In this document: piece after piece, positions 19,048 to 27,928 of the stretch
Layout of the letters: each line of letters opens with the position of its first letter
Numbering within the stretch: the stretch's first letter is position 1
DNA from: Sulfitobacter sp. OXR-159
GTDB lineage: Bacteria; Pseudomonadota; Alphaproteobacteria; Rhodobacterales; Rhodobacteraceae
Assembly (NCBI RefSeq): GCF_034377145.1
Contig: NZ_CP139707.1
Coordinates: forward strand, 3,112,501-3,176,500
Length of the DNA: 64,000 nt
Reading direction: 5' to 3'
Translations under genes and position numbers: made by a program
The notes under the pieces: model-generated
The model's database searches: none
What the model saw: only the letters and a program-made list of their open reading frames with translations
What the model was told of the DNA's origin: nothing

Positions 19048-19926
19048 TCAGGCGAGAAAGGCAAAAACCTCGCGCGATTGCAGTTCAAGCGACTTGCGCA
19101 TTTTGCCAAAGGCCGCGGCCTCAAGCTGGCGCACTCGTTCTTTGCTGAGGCTCAGCTCATCCCCGAGGCTCTCCAAGGTGCGGGCAGGGTCGCGCAATTT
19201 GCGCTCGCGCACGATGAACTGCTCCCGTTCGGACAGCCCCTGCATGGCCGTCAGCAGCCAGTTGCGCAGTTGCGCGGTGTCGTGGCTTTCTTCGACACGT
19301 TCCGCGGCCTGCGCGCTTTCGTCGGCCAGCGCTTCGATCCACTCGCGGCCTTCGTCCTCAGCCGATTGCGTGGCGTTCAGCGAATAGTCAGAGCCCGACA
19401 GACGCCCTTCCATCATCTCGACATCATGCAACGGCACGCCGATCTCGGTCGAGATCATCTGGCGCAGCTGGTGCTTGTCCAATGTCTCGCCCATGGCCGT
19501 GGCTTCGCGCTCAAGCCGGGCTTGCACGCGGCGCATGTTGAAGAACAAGGATTTCTGCGAGGAGGTCGAACCGGTCCGTACCATCGACCAGTTGCGCATC
19601 ACATGGTCCTGAATGCTCGCCTTGATCCACCAGACCGCATAGGTCGAGAACCGCACGCCGCGGTCGGGGTCGAATTTGTCGGCGGCTTTCATCAAACCCA
19701 GACCGGCCTCTTGGATCAAATCGTTCATCGGCGCGCCGTAGCGTTTGAACTTGCCCGCCATTGAGATCGCCAAACGCATGTATGCGGTGATCAAACGATG
19801 CAGAGCGGCCTCATCCCGCTGATCACGCCACGCATAAGCCAGTTCCAACTCTGTCTCGGCATCGAGCAATTCGGCCTTCATTGCGGTGCGGGTGAGTGAA
19901 AATTCGCGAGCGGTCTGCAATGACAT
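19048..19926 (-). CDS. rpoH: RNA polymerase heat-shock sigma factor (sigma-32, probably RpoH2 type)
   Basis: 292 residues from the ATG at 19926, which follows the strong ribosome site AAGGGGGAT. Sigma-70 region 2 is clear (NDLIQEAGLGLMKAADKFDPDRGVRFSTYAVWWIKASIQDHVMRNW), followed by the RpoH-type QKSLFFNMRR box. Region 4 is near the end (LSEREQFIVRERKL, then LGDELSLSKERVRQLEAAAF). It directs transcription of heat and oxidative stress genes. The subtype call is from memory of alphaproteobacterial RpoH2 and is less certain. It is divergent from the adenosylcobinamide kinase gene. Confidence 0.9.
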   Translation of the reverse strand: MSLQTAREFSLTRTAMKAELLDAETELELAYAWRDQRDEAALHRLITAYMRLAISMAGKFKRYGAPMNDLIQEAGLGLMKAADKFDPDRGVRFSTYAVWWIKASIQDHVMRNWSMVRTGSTSSQKSLFFNMRRVQARLEREATAMGETLDKHQLRQMISTEIGVPLHDVEMMEGRLSGSDYSLNATQSAEDEGREWIEALADESAQAAERVEESHDTAQLRNWLLTAMQGLSEREQFIVRERKLRDPARTLESLGDELSLSKERVRQLEAAAFGKMRKSLELQSREVFAFLA

Positions 19927-20024
19927 TTGGTATCCCCCTTGAGAAATGCGTGGCGCACCTTGTGATGGGCCGTTGGTGGAGATACGCAGAGACATGCCAT
20001 TTGGTTCAAATATTTGGTGAGAAG

Positions 20025-20546
20025 ATGTTGCCTAGAACTACCTTTGCCCTAGGCGGGGCGGCCTCGGGCAAGTCGGAATGGGCAGAGGCCCTCGTAAATT
20101 CCAGCGGCCTGCCAAAGACTTACCTTGCCACCGGACGCATTTGGGATGACGAAGTTCAAGAACGCGTGAAAAAGCATCAAGCAAGACGTGATGCAGGATG
20201 GCGCACCGTTGAATGCCCGCTCGATCTGACCGAACCGCTGGCAAAATTGCCCGCAGGCGAAATCGTGCTGATCGACTGCGCGACCATGTGGCTTAGCAAT
20301 CACCTGATGGAAGGCAGCGATTTAGCCGAGGCGCAGGCGGCGCTTTTGACGGCTCTGCGCGCCTGTGCCGCGCATTGGGTCATCGTCTCGAACGAGGTCG
20401 GCCAAGGCATCGTGCCCGAAAACGCCATGGCGCGGCAATTCCGCGAGGCGCAGGGACGGCTCAACATCGCCTTGGCCGCCGAGGCGGACACCGTGGTGCA
20501 GGTCGTCGTGGGCCTGCCGCAACTGCTGAAAGGGGAGATGCCGTGA
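20025..20546 (+). CDS. cobP: Adenosylcobinamide kinase / adenosylcobinamide-phosphate guanylyltransferase
   Basis: 173 residues from the ATG at 20025, which follows GAGAA; the frame is open upstream to 19896 without family similarity. The P-loop GGAASGKS is at residues 10-17, and the family signatures SGLPKTYLATGRIWDDEV, RVKKHQARRDAGWRTVE and VIVSNEVGQGIVPENAMAR are present. It phosphorylates and then GMP-caps adenosylcobinamide during cobalamin assembly or salvage. The gene overlaps the following phosphatase by GTGA. Confidence 0.92.
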   Translation: MLPRTTFALGGAASGKSEWAEALVNSSGLPKTYLATGRIWDDEVQERVKKHQARRDAGWRTVECPLDLTEPLAKLPAGEIVLIDCATMWLSNHLMEGSDLAEAQAALLTALRACAAHWVIVSNEVGQGIVPENAMARQFREAQGRLNIALAAEADTVVQVVVGLPQLLKGEMP

Positions 20547-21124
20547 CCATTTGGCATTGGGTGCGCCACGGCCCGACCCATGAGAAAAATTTTGTCGGCT
20601 GGCGCGATGTCCCGGCTGACCTTTCCGATGCTCCCCGTCTGGCACGTTTGAACCTGCACCTGCCTGACGACGCGCTGCTTGTCTCATCGGACCTGATGCG
20701 CGCGGTGGATACGGCGGATGCGCTCGCCCAGCCCAAGCGCCGCCGCTTGCCCCATGAACACGGGCTGCGCGAACTGCATTTCGGCGCTTGGGACGGGCTG
20801 CATTTTTCCGAGGTTGCCGCGCGTGACCCCGACCTCAGCCGCGCCTATTGGGAGACGCCCGGCGATGTCGCGGCCCCCGAAGGGGAAAGCTGGAATCAGA
20901 CCAAGTCCCGCGTCGACCGGGTGGTGGCACGGATCAACGCGGCCCACCCCAACGCCCATGTGATCGCCGTGGCGCATTTCGGGGTGATCCTCACGCAGGT
21001 CCAACAGGCCCAAGGCGGCGGCCCGCTTGAGGCGATGGCCCATAAGATCGACAATCTCTCGGTCACGCATTTGGTACATGAAAGCGGCACTTGGCGGATC
21101 AACGGCATTAATCACACGCCCTAG
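20543..21124 (+). CDS. Histidine phosphatase family protein, possibly alpha-ribazole phosphatase
   Basis: 193 residues from GTG 20543, inside the GTGA overlap with cobP. The catalytic RHG motif is at the N-terminus (WHWVRHGPTHEKNF), the second-site Glu is in ELHFGAWDGL, and the second His in VAVAHFGVIL. The fold removes phosphates through a phosphohistidine. Coupling to cobP suggests a CobC-like alpha-ribazole-5'-phosphate phosphatase role in the nucleotide-loop pathway; this is inferred from context only. Confidence 0.8.
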   Translation: MTIWHWVRHGPTHEKNFVGWRDVPADLSDAPRLARLNLHLPDDALLVSSDLMRAVDTADALAQPKRRRLPHEHGLRELHFGAWDGLHFSEVAARDPDLSRAYWETPGDVAAPEGESWNQTKSRVDRVVARINAAHPNAHVIAVAHFGVILTQVQQAQGGGPLEAMAHKIDNLSVTHLVHESGTWRINGINHTP

Positions 21125-21181
21125 CCTGCACCGCCGCACAAAGGGCTTTGCTTGGCGACCTGCTTCTGCCTAATTTCGCCT

Positions 21182-21874
21182 ATGACATATGATCTTTATA
21201 TCGGCGATCGCACCTTCTCCAGTTGGTCCCTCAGGGGGTGGCTGATGCTTGAGAAGTTTGATCTTCCTTACCGCGCGCATCTGGTCGGCCTCTACAGTGG
21301 GACCATGGCCCAAGACCTTGCCCCCCTCGCCCCGGCGCGGTTGGTGCCTGCCTTGCGTCTGCCCGACGGCACCGTGGTGGGAGAGACGCTGGCCATGGCC
21401 GAAACGCTGGCCGAACGGCATCCCGATGCCGGGCTCTGGCCCGCTGATCCAGCCGCACGCGCCACGGCGCGCTGGCTATGTGCTGCGATGGCTTCCGGCT
21501 TCGGCGCGCTGCGCGGAGCCTGCCCGATGCAGTTGCAACATGTGTGGGAGGGGTTCGACCCGGATGCTGACACCCGGCAGGACCTAGAGCGCATCGAGGA
21601 CCTGTGGCGACATGCCCGCAGCCAGCCGCGCAGCGCAGGGCCGTGGCTTTTCGGGGCCTACTCGCTCGCTGACGTATTCTATGCCCCGGTTGCCGCGCGG
21701 ATCGTCGGTTATGACCTGCCAGTCTCGGCTGATGCGCGGGCCTATTGCGACGCCACAATCCATGATCCGGCCTTCAAAACATGGCGCGCTGCCGGGTTGG
21801 AAACCGCGTATGAACCGTTCCCCTATGAGCTTGGTTTGCCCAAACGGGACTGGCCCGTCACTACGGCGGCCTAA
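21182..21874 (+). CDS. Glutathione S-transferase family protein
   Basis: 230 residues from the ATG at 21182; an in-frame TTG at 21152 is a poorer start. The N-terminal thioredoxin-like domain has DRTFSSWSLRGWLMLEKFDLPYRAHLV and the cis-Pro/ligand region RLVPALRLPDGTVVGETLAMAETLAERHP. The C-terminal helical domain has FGAYSLADVFYAPVAARI. The substrate is unknown. It stands alone between the cobalamin pair and comM, with CtrA-like boxes just downstream. Confidence 0.87.
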   Translation: MTYDLYIGDRTFSSWSLRGWLMLEKFDLPYRAHLVGLYSGTMAQDLAPLAPARLVPALRLPDGTVVGETLAMAETLAERHPDAGLWPADPAARATARWLCAAMASGFGALRGACPMQLQHVWEGFDPDADTRQDLERIEDLWRHARSQPRSAGPWLFGAYSLADVFYAPVAARIVGYDLPVSADARAYCDATIHDPAFKTWRAAGLETAYEPFPYELGLPKRDWPVTTAA

Positions 21875-21882
21875 GACCTGCA

Positions 21883-21898
21883 TTAACCATTCCTAAAC
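21883..21898 (+). promoter_or_regulatory. CtrA-like binding box upstream of comM
   Basis: TTAACCATTCCTAAAC resembles the CtrA consensus TTAA-N7-TTAA, with the full TTAACCAT left half. It lies 46 bases upstream of the comM start. Confidence 0.5.
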
Positions 21899-21914
21899 CC
21901 GTCTTGCCTACCGA

Positions 21915-21922
21915 TTAACCAT
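21915..21922 (+). promoter_or_regulatory. CtrA-like half site upstream of comM
   Basis: A second TTAACCAT, 32 bases downstream of the first and 22 bases before the comM ATG. Confidence 0.35.
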
Positions 21923-21943
21923 AGCAAGGCGGGAGAGTGGGCA

Positions 21944-23461
21944 ATGGTATCGCGGGCCTATACGGTCGCATTTCAGGGGGTTGAGGCGCGCATTGTCGAG
22001 GTGCAATGCGCGGTCACTGCGGGCCTGCCCGGTTTCTCTATCGTCGGACTGGCGGACAAGGCCGTGTCAGAAGCGCGCGACCGGGTGCGCACCGCGCTCA
22101 GTGCCATGGCCATCGCCTTGCCGTCAAAACGCATCACCGTGAACCTTTCCCCGGCAGACCTGCTCAAGGAGGGCAGTCACTTCGACCTGCCCATCGCACT
22201 GGCACTTCTGTCAGCGCTCGACATCCTGCCAGAGGACATCACCCAGAATGTGGTCGCCTTGGGAGAGCTTTCGCTTGACGGTACGCTCATGCCGGTCGTC
22301 GGCGCCCTCCCCGCGGCGATGGCTGCCGCCACCCACGACCGCAGCCTCCTATGCCCCGCAGGATCGGGAGCAGAGGCCGCTTGGGTCGGCAACACACAGG
22401 TCATCGCCGCGGCCAATCTAGGCGACGTTGTTCGCCATTACACAGGCCAAGTACCGATCACCCCCGCAGAGCCGGGGGAGGTGCCATTGACCGCAGCAGG
22501 CCGTGATCTGCGCGAAGTCAAAGGTCAGGAACGCGCCAAACGCGCGCTGGAAATCGCGGCCGCCGGACGGCACCATTTGATGTTGGTCGGCACGCCGGGT
22601 TCGGGGAAATCCATGCTGGCCGCGCGGCTGCCGGGCATCCTGCCGCCGCTCACCGCGACCGAGGCGCTGGAGACGTCGATGATCCACTCCCTCGCCGGGC
22701 TTCTGGATGAGGGGGGCATTTCCCGCAGCCGCCCCTTTCGCGAGCCACATCACACGGCCTCGATGGCCGCGATCATCGGCGGCGGACGCCAAGCACGACC
22801 GGGTGAGGCATCCCTCGCGCATAATGGCGTGCTGTTCATGGATGAGTTTCCAGAGTTCAATCGCACGGTCCTCGAAACCCTGCGCCAGCCGATCGAAACT
22901 GGCGAGGTCATGATCGCGCGCGCCAACGCCCATGTGAAATACCCCTGCCGCTTCATGCTGGTGGCCGCAGCAAACCCGTGTAAATGCGGATATCTGCCCG
23001 ATCCGGCCCGCGCCTGCGCCCGCGTCCCGGCCTGCGGCGAAGACTACCTAGGCCGCATTTCGGGCCCGCTGATGGACCGTTTCGACCTGCGTGTCGACGT
23101 GCCCCCCGTCAGCTACAGTGACCTCAACCTGCCCGCCAACGGCGACACCTCTGCCGAGGTTGCGGCAAGGGTCGCTGCCGCGCGGGCGCTCCAATCAACC
23201 CGCTACGCCCAGCATGACGGCATATCGGCCAATGCCGACGCGGCGGGGGAATTGCTCGAAACGGTCGGCAGCCCGGATGCGGAAGCGCGCGACCTGCTGC
23301 TGCGTGCGGCTGAACGGTTTTGCCTCTCCGCGCGTGGATATCACCGGGTCATGCGCGTGGCCCGCACCATCGCCGATCTCGAGGGTGCCGCCGAGGTGCG
23401 CCGCCCCCATATGGCCGAAGCGATCAGCTTTCGCCTGCCCGATCCGGCGGCAAGGCGCTGA
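21944..23461 (+). CDS. comM: YifB/ComM family Mg-chelatase-like AAA+ ATPase
   Basis: 505 residues, full length. An N-terminal Lon-like domain (TAGLPGFSIVGLADKAVSEARDRVRTALSAM) precedes the AAA+ module. Walker A is GTPGSGKS, Walker B/sensor region is HNGVLFMDEFPEFNR, and a zinc-like Cys cluster is in NPCKCGYLPDPARACARVPAC. ComM is a hexameric helicase that helps extend heteroduplex during natural transformation and recombination of incoming DNA. Upstream CtrA-like boxes suggest co-regulation with competence and gene-transfer-agent functions. The 3' end overlaps the opposing hydrolase gene by 38 bases. Confidence 0.93.
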   Translation: MVSRAYTVAFQGVEARIVEVQCAVTAGLPGFSIVGLADKAVSEARDRVRTALSAMAIALPSKRITVNLSPADLLKEGSHFDLPIALALLSALDILPEDITQNVVALGELSLDGTLMPVVGALPAAMAAATHDRSLLCPAGSGAEAAWVGNTQVIAAANLGDVVRHYTGQVPITPAEPGEVPLTAAGRDLREVKGQERAKRALEIAAAGRHHLMLVGTPGSGKSMLAARLPGILPPLTATEALETSMIHSLAGLLDEGGISRSRPFREPHHTASMAAIIGGGRQARPGEASLAHNGVLFMDEFPEFNRTVLETLRQPIETGEVMIARANAHVKYPCRFMLVAAANPCKCGYLPDPARACARVPACGEDYLGRISGPLMDRFDLRVDVPPVSYSDLNLPANGDTSAEVAARVAAARALQSTRYAQHDGISANADAAGELLETVGSPDAEARDLLLRAAERFCLSARGYHRVMRVARTIADLEGAAEVRRPHMAEAISFRLPDPAARR

Positions 23462-24341
23462 TCCACTCGGCGAGGGTCGCAAGGGTCTCGCGCGCCTCCG
23501 GCAGGTGGTTTTGGAACAGCGGCCAAACATGCGGCAGATCATGGACCTCTTGAAAGGTGACCGGCACCTGCGCGTCGCGCAAACGGGCCGCAAAGCGGCG
23601 GCTGTCGTCGCGTAGGATTTCGCTGTCACTCACGGTAAGCCAGACCGGCGGCGCCCCTTTGAAATCCGCGAGGATCGGACTTGCCCGCGGGCTCTCTGCG
23701 CTCTGCCCCCGCAGATATAGCCGCGCCATCTCTGCCGCGCGGGCGGCGGGCAACAACACGTCACTTTCGGCATTCTGCGTGAAGCTCGCGCCGGAAAAGG
23801 TCATGTCCAACAAGGGGGAAAGCCCGAAGACGCCCGCAGGCAGCGCCGCGCCTTCGCGGCAAAGCTCCGCCAAAAGGTCAAAGACCAAAGCACCGCCCGC
23901 GCTGTCGCCGCCAATCACGATGTCCCGCGCGGCGATGCCTGTCCGACACAGCGCGTCCCAAGCCGCGCGGATGTCTTCCGCAGGTTTGGGAAAGGCCGCT
24001 TCCGGCACCCGCGCATAGCGCGGCAGCACCGCCTGCGCGCCCGTCAGCAGCGCCAAACGCGCGACCATGGCACGGTGGGTTTCCGGGCTGCCGAAGACAA
24101 ATCCGCCGCCATGGACGTAGAGGATCACGCGACCATTCGAAGGGCCCTGCGGCGTAAGCCACAGCACCGAACCCGCCCCCGGCAAGCCCCGCCATTCGAA
24201 GAAGACATCGCGCGGCCCTTTGAAAAAGAGCCGCGCCTGCATCTCCATCGTGGCCCGCAGCATTTGAGGGTTTGCGCGGGCCAACAAAGGCTTCTCTGTC
24301 AGGCGCAGGCAGCGGTTCAAAAGATGCTGGCGCAGGCTCAC
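23424..24341 (-). CDS. Alpha/beta hydrolase, hormone-sensitive-lipase type
   Basis: About 305 residues from GTG 24341, in a GTGA overlap with the gshB stop; the frame is open upstream within gshB but is not coding there. The oxyanion-hole motif HGGG is at 77-80 and the nucleophile elbow GDSAGG at 145-150 (Ser147). The Asp and His of the triad are likely in [10 protein letters not shown] and VHDLPHVW. The family hydrolyses small esters. It is last in the rsmI-yraN-gshB operon. Confidence 0.87.
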   Translation of the reverse strand: MSLRQHLLNRCLRLTEKPLLARANPQMLRATMEMQARLFFKGPRDVFFEWRGLPGAGSVLWLTPQGPSNGRVILYVHGGGFVFGSPETHRAMVARLALLTGAQAVLPRYARVPEAAFPKPAEDIRAAWDALCRTGIAARDIVIGGDSAGGALVFDLLAELCREGAALPAGVFGLSPLLDMTFSGASFTQNAESDVLLPAARAAEMARLYLRGQSAESPRASPILADFKGAPPVWLTVSDSEILRDDSRRFAARLRDAQVPVTFQEVHDLPHVWPLFQNHLPEARETLATLAEWISALPPDRAGES

Positions 24342-25273
24342 CCGCGGCGGGCCTCGATCGCCTCCCAGATTTTGCCAGCGATATTCTCGCCGTCGAACCG
24401 TTCCAGTTCCTGAATGCCGGTGGGAGAAGTCACGTTGATTTCGGTCAAATAGTCGCCGATGACATCGATACCGACGAAGACCTGACCCTTTTCTTTCAGC
24501 AATGGGCCAATGGCGGCGCAAATCTCCAGATCGCGCTCGGTCAGCCCGACCTTTTCCGGTCGCCCGCCGACATGCATATTCGACCGCGTTTCGCCTTCCG
24601 CCGGTACGCGGTTGATCGCTCCTACTGGCTCCCCGTCCACAAGGATGACGCGCTTGTCGCCTTTCGACACGGCAGGCAGGAATTTCTGAACGATCAGCGG
24701 CTCCCGAGAGAAACCGGTGAACAGCTCATGCAACGAGGTAAGGTTGCGGTCATTGGCATCCAGCCGGAACACCCCGGCGCCGCCATTGCCATAGAGCGGC
24801 TTCAAGATCACATCGCCGTGCTTCGCCTTGAAGGCTTTGATGGTCGATAGATCCCGCGCAATGGTCGTGGGCGGCGTCAGGTCGGGGAAATCGAGAACCA
24901 AAAGTTTCTCGGGATAGTTGCGCACCCAGAAGGGATCGTTGACCACCAATGTGGTGTCTTTCAGCCGATCCAGCAAATGGGTCGAGGTGATGTAATGCAT
25001 GTCGAAGGGCGGGTCTTGGCGCAGCCAGACCACGTCGAAATCGGCCAGATCGACCTCACGTTCACCTCCGAACTGGGCATGATCGCCCAGCACGCGCTGT
25101 ACGGTAAAATCATAGCCCCGCGCGGTGATCCGCCCCTCTTGGTACGCCAGATGATCGGGTGTGTAAAAGAACAGCTCATGCCCCCGCGCCTGTGCTTCTT
25201 CGGCCAGCCGAAAGCTGCTGTCGGCGTTGATGTTCACGTCCCCGATCGGGTCCATTTGAAAGGCGATTTTCAT
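24338..25273 (-). CDS. gshB: Glutathione synthase
   Basis: 311 residues, normal length. The N-terminus [20 protein letters not shown] and the ATP-grasp segments [36 protein letters not shown] and [14 protein letters not shown] match bacterial GshB. It adds glycine to gamma-glutamylcysteine using ATP. Upstream, 104 bases separate it from yraN; downstream it overlaps the hydrolase start. Confidence 0.95.
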   Translation of the reverse strand: MKIAFQMDPIGDVNINADSSFRLAEEAQARGHELFFYTPDHLAYQEGRITARGYDFTVQRVLGDHAQFGGEREVDLADFDVVWLRQDPPFDMHYITSTHLLDRLKDTTLVVNDPFWVRNYPEKLLVLDFPDLTPPTTIARDLSTIKAFKAKHGDVILKPLYGNGGAGVFRLDANDRNLTSLHELFTGFSREPLIVQKFLPAVSKGDKRVILVDGEPVGAINRVPAEGETRSNMHVGGRPEKVGLTERDLEICAAIGPLLKEKGQVFVGIDVIGDYLTEINVTSPTGIQELERFDGENIAGKIWEAIEARRG

Positions 25274-25377
25274 CGGCGTCCCCCGCTGCTTACCTTGTCG
25301 TGATCCGACCCGGACCGACGGTGCAGGCGTTTGGGATCGCTTCTTAGATGGCGCAGCAGGGGCCTATGCGCAATGGG

Positions 25378-25779
25378 TCAGCCGTAGCCAAAAGCGTTTT
25401 CGATGATTTCCGTGGCTCCCTGCCCATCGACAAGCGCCACGTCAAAGCGCACTTCGGTCAGGCTGCCAGCAGGTTCACCGGCAAGGAATTCTTCGGCAGA
25501 GCGGTAGATGCGCTGCATCTGTCGGGCAGAGAGGCTTTCAGCGGCACGCGCAAAACTTCGGCTTTGCTTCACTTCGACAAAAATCAAGGCAGCCCCATCG
25601 CGCAGGATCAGGTCAATCTCTCCGGCGCGGCCACGCCAGCGGCGGCGCGCGATGGCAAAGCCGCGTCTTTCGTAGTCTTGCGCGATCCTATTTTCGGCTG
25701 CGATCCCGGCATGATAGGCCATGCGGCCTCGTTGGCGCTTGGCCGCAGTTCGCATCATTCCTGTGTCACCCTGCGCCAT
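25378..25779 (-). CDS. YraN family (UPF0102) putative endonuclease
   Basis: About 133 residues from the ATG at 25779. The core is the Holliday-junction-resolvase-like fold: G-AAENRIAQDYERRGFAIARRRWRGRAGEIDLILRDG followed by IFVEVKQSRS, with the GEIDLI Glu/Asp and VEVK Glu/Lys as the PD-(D/E)XK site. The true biological role of YraN proteins is unsettled. It sits 22 bases after rsmI, the usual pairing in proteobacteria. Confidence 0.88.
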   Translation of the reverse strand: MAQGDTGMMRTAAKRQRGRMAYHAGIAAENRIAQDYERRGFAIARRRWRGRAGEIDLILRDGAALIFVEVKQSRSFARAAESLSARQMQRIYRSAEEFLAGEPAGSLTEVRFDVALVDGQGATEIIENAFGYG

Positions 25780-25801
25780 GTTCGTTACTCCGACTGTTGT
25801 C

Positions 25802-26659
25802 CTAACTTTTGCCGAGCGCCAATGCCGCCTGATAGACTTGCCGCCGTGGCAGGCCATGGGCCTGCGCCACCAAATCGACAGCGTCACGCATCGACATCTC
25901 TTTAAGCGCCCGTTGCAAATCTGTTTCTAGGTCAAGGTGATTAACAGACTCTGAACGGCTTCGATCAATAAGAACGACCACTTCGCCTTTTGGCGATTGG
26001 CCCTGATAGGTCTCTGCAAGGCTTTCAAGCGTATCGCGTCGAATTTCTTCGAACTTCTTGGTCAACTCTCGGCACATGGCTGCTTTGCGCCCCGCGCCCA
26101 GCGCGGTTGCCGCATCGCGCAGCATGGCCCCAAGCCGTTTGGGTGATTCGTAAAATACCAAGGTTCCCGGCACGTCGCGCAGCTTTTCCAGCGCCGCGAT
26201 CCGTGCGGATTTACTATTGGGCAGGAAGCCTGCGAAGAAAAACGCATCCGTCGGCAGGCCGCCCAGCGCCAGAGCGGTCAGCACCGCCGAGGGCCCCGGT
26301 GCGCAGGTCTGCATCACCCCCGCCTCGGCGGCGGCACGGCTAAGCTCGAAGCCCGGATCGGCGATCAGGGGCATGCCCGCCTCTGACGCATAGGCAACCG
26401 ATTTGCCCTCGCGGATGGCCGCGATAAGCCGCTCTTGCACGGATGTGCCGCTGTGGTCGTGCAGGGCGATTACCTTGCGTCCATTGAGCGGTACCCCGTG
26501 GATTTCCATAAGCCTGCGCAGGCTGCGCGTGTCTTCTGCCGCCAGCAGATCCGCCGCGGCAAGCGTGTCCAGCGCACGCAGCGTGATATCGCGTGCGGTG
26601 CCGATTGGGACGCCCACGAAATAAAGTCCTGGGGCTAGAGCTGTCTTGAGGAATTTCAA
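25802..26659 (-). CDS. rsmI: 16S rRNA (cytidine-1402-2'-O) methyltransferase
   Basis: 285 residues. It has the tetrapyrrole-methylase fold: GLYFVGVPIGTARDITLRALDTL at the N-terminus, AAEDTRSLRRLM, ALHDHSGTS, SEAGMPLIADPGFELSRAA, GPSAVLTALALGGLP and FYESPKRL. It methylates the ribose of C1402 in 16S rRNA using S-adenosylmethionine. It is first in the rsmI-yraN-gshB operon and divergent from the LppC-like gene. Confidence 0.94.
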   Translation of the reverse strand: MKFLKTALAPGLYFVGVPIGTARDITLRALDTLAAADLLAAEDTRSLRRLMEIHGVPLNGRKVIALHDHSGTSVQERLIAAIREGKSVAYASEAGMPLIADPGFELSRAAAEAGVMQTCAPGPSAVLTALALGGLPTDAFFFAGFLPNSKSARIAALEKLRDVPGTLVFYESPKRLGAMLRDAATALGAGRKAAMCRELTKKFEEIRRDTLESLAETYQGQSPKGEVVVLIDRSRSESVNHLDLETDLQRALKEMSMRDAVDLVAQAHGLPRRQVYQAALALGKS

Positions 26660-26746
26660 CGCTGGACCCGCCTTTCGCAGTGACTATGATCGCGGCCATG
26701 TTCCGGCGACCGTCGTCGTCTTGCCACCACCGGGGAGTGAATACAA

Positions 26747-27928
26747 ATGATTGCCTGTTTCCGAGCCTTCCGCAAGAAGATGCACCTGCTCTTATTGCCT
26801 CTATTCGCGGTCCTGCTCGCGGCCTGTCAGCCCGTCGCCATCGGCGGCGCCAATTCCGGCGGCCCGCGCATTGACCCCTCTGCCCCCGTTCCTGTCGCGC
26901 TTTTGGTGCCGCGCGGTGGCTCTGCCAGCGATGAGTTGCTGGCCAAAAACCTTGAGAATGCAGCGCGTCTTGCGATGCGCGACCTTGGCGGCGTCGAGAT
27001 TGACCTGCGCGTCTATGGCACCGCGGGCAATGCCAGCAAAGCCGCTGCCGCTGCCTCTCAGGCGGTGAATGAAGGGGCCAAGATCATCCTCGGGCCAGTT
27101 TACGGCGAGGCGGCCAATGCGGCCGGCGTGGCGGTGGCCTCTTCCGGGGTCAATGTGATCTCTTTCTCGAACAACCCGACCATCGCGGGCGGCAATGTCT
27201 TCGTGCTTGGGCCGACCTTTGCCAATACCGCCAACCGTTTGGTGAGCTTTGCCAAGCGCAATGGCAAAGACAAAATGGTCGTGCTGCATGGTCAGGACCT
27301 CGCCGGTCAACTGGGCCGCGATGCGATTGTTCAGGCGATCAGCGCCAATGGCGCGACACTGGCGGGCACCGTGGATTACGCGCTGAGCCAAGAGTCGGTC
27401 GTGGCCGCCGTGCCGCGGGTCAAGGCGACGATCGAAGGCAGTGGCGCGAATGCGCTGTTCCTCACAACGTCCTCGGCCAGTGCCCTGCCACTTTTCGCAG
27501 AGCTGCTGCCCGAAGCTGGGATCCAATCGGCGACCACACAATATGTCGGCCTGACCCGTTGGGACATCCCGCAGCAAACGCTGGCCCTACCCGGCGTGCA
27601 GGGCGGCTGGTTTGCCCTGCCAGACACAGCGGCAAGCGGTGCCTTCTCCAACCGCTACAAAGCGGCCTATGGCAGCGACCCCCATCCTTTGGCCGGGCTG
27701 GCCTTTGACGGGATCGCGGCGATCGGGTCCTTGGTAAAGAGCGGCAAATCCAACGCGCTTTCCGGTGCGGCCCTCACCCAAGGGGCGGGTTTCCAAGGGG
27801 CCAGCGGCATCTTCCGTCTGCGCCGCGATGGCGCCAATGAACGTGCGCTGGCCGTGGCCACGATCCGCAACAACCGGGTTGTCGTGCTAGACCCAGCGCC
27901 GCGCGGCTTTGGCGGGGCTGGTTTCTGA
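26747..27928 (+). CDS. Penicillin-binding protein activator (LppC/LpoA-like) lipoprotein
   Basis: 393 residues with an N-terminal lipoprotein signal; the lipobox LLAAC gives Cys27. The body is a type-1 periplasmic-binding fold (VPVALLVPRGGSASDELLAKNLENAARLAMRDLGG, then ILGPVYGEAANAAGVAVASSGVNVISFSNNP). LpoA activates the bifunctional PBP1A at the outer membrane in gammaproteobacteria; the alphaproteobacterial relatives are less studied. It overlaps or abuts glnD downstream. Confidence 0.85.
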   Translation: MIACFRAFRKKMHLLLLPLFAVLLAACQPVAIGGANSGGPRIDPSAPVPVALLVPRGGSASDELLAKNLENAARLAMRDLGGVEIDLRVYGTAGNASKAAAAASQAVNEGAKIILGPVYGEAANAAGVAVASSGVNVISFSNNPTIAGGNVFVLGPTFANTANRLVSFAKRNGKDKMVVLHGQDLAGQLGRDAIVQAISANGATLAGTVDYALSQESVVAAVPRVKATIEGSGANALFLTTSSASALPLFAELLPEAGIQSATTQYVGLTRWDIPQQTLALPGVQGGWFALPDTAASGAFSNRYKAAYGSDPHPLAGLAFDGIAAIGSLVKSGKSNALSGAALTQGAGFQGASGIFRLRRDGANERALAVATIRNNRVVVLDPAPRGFGGAGF

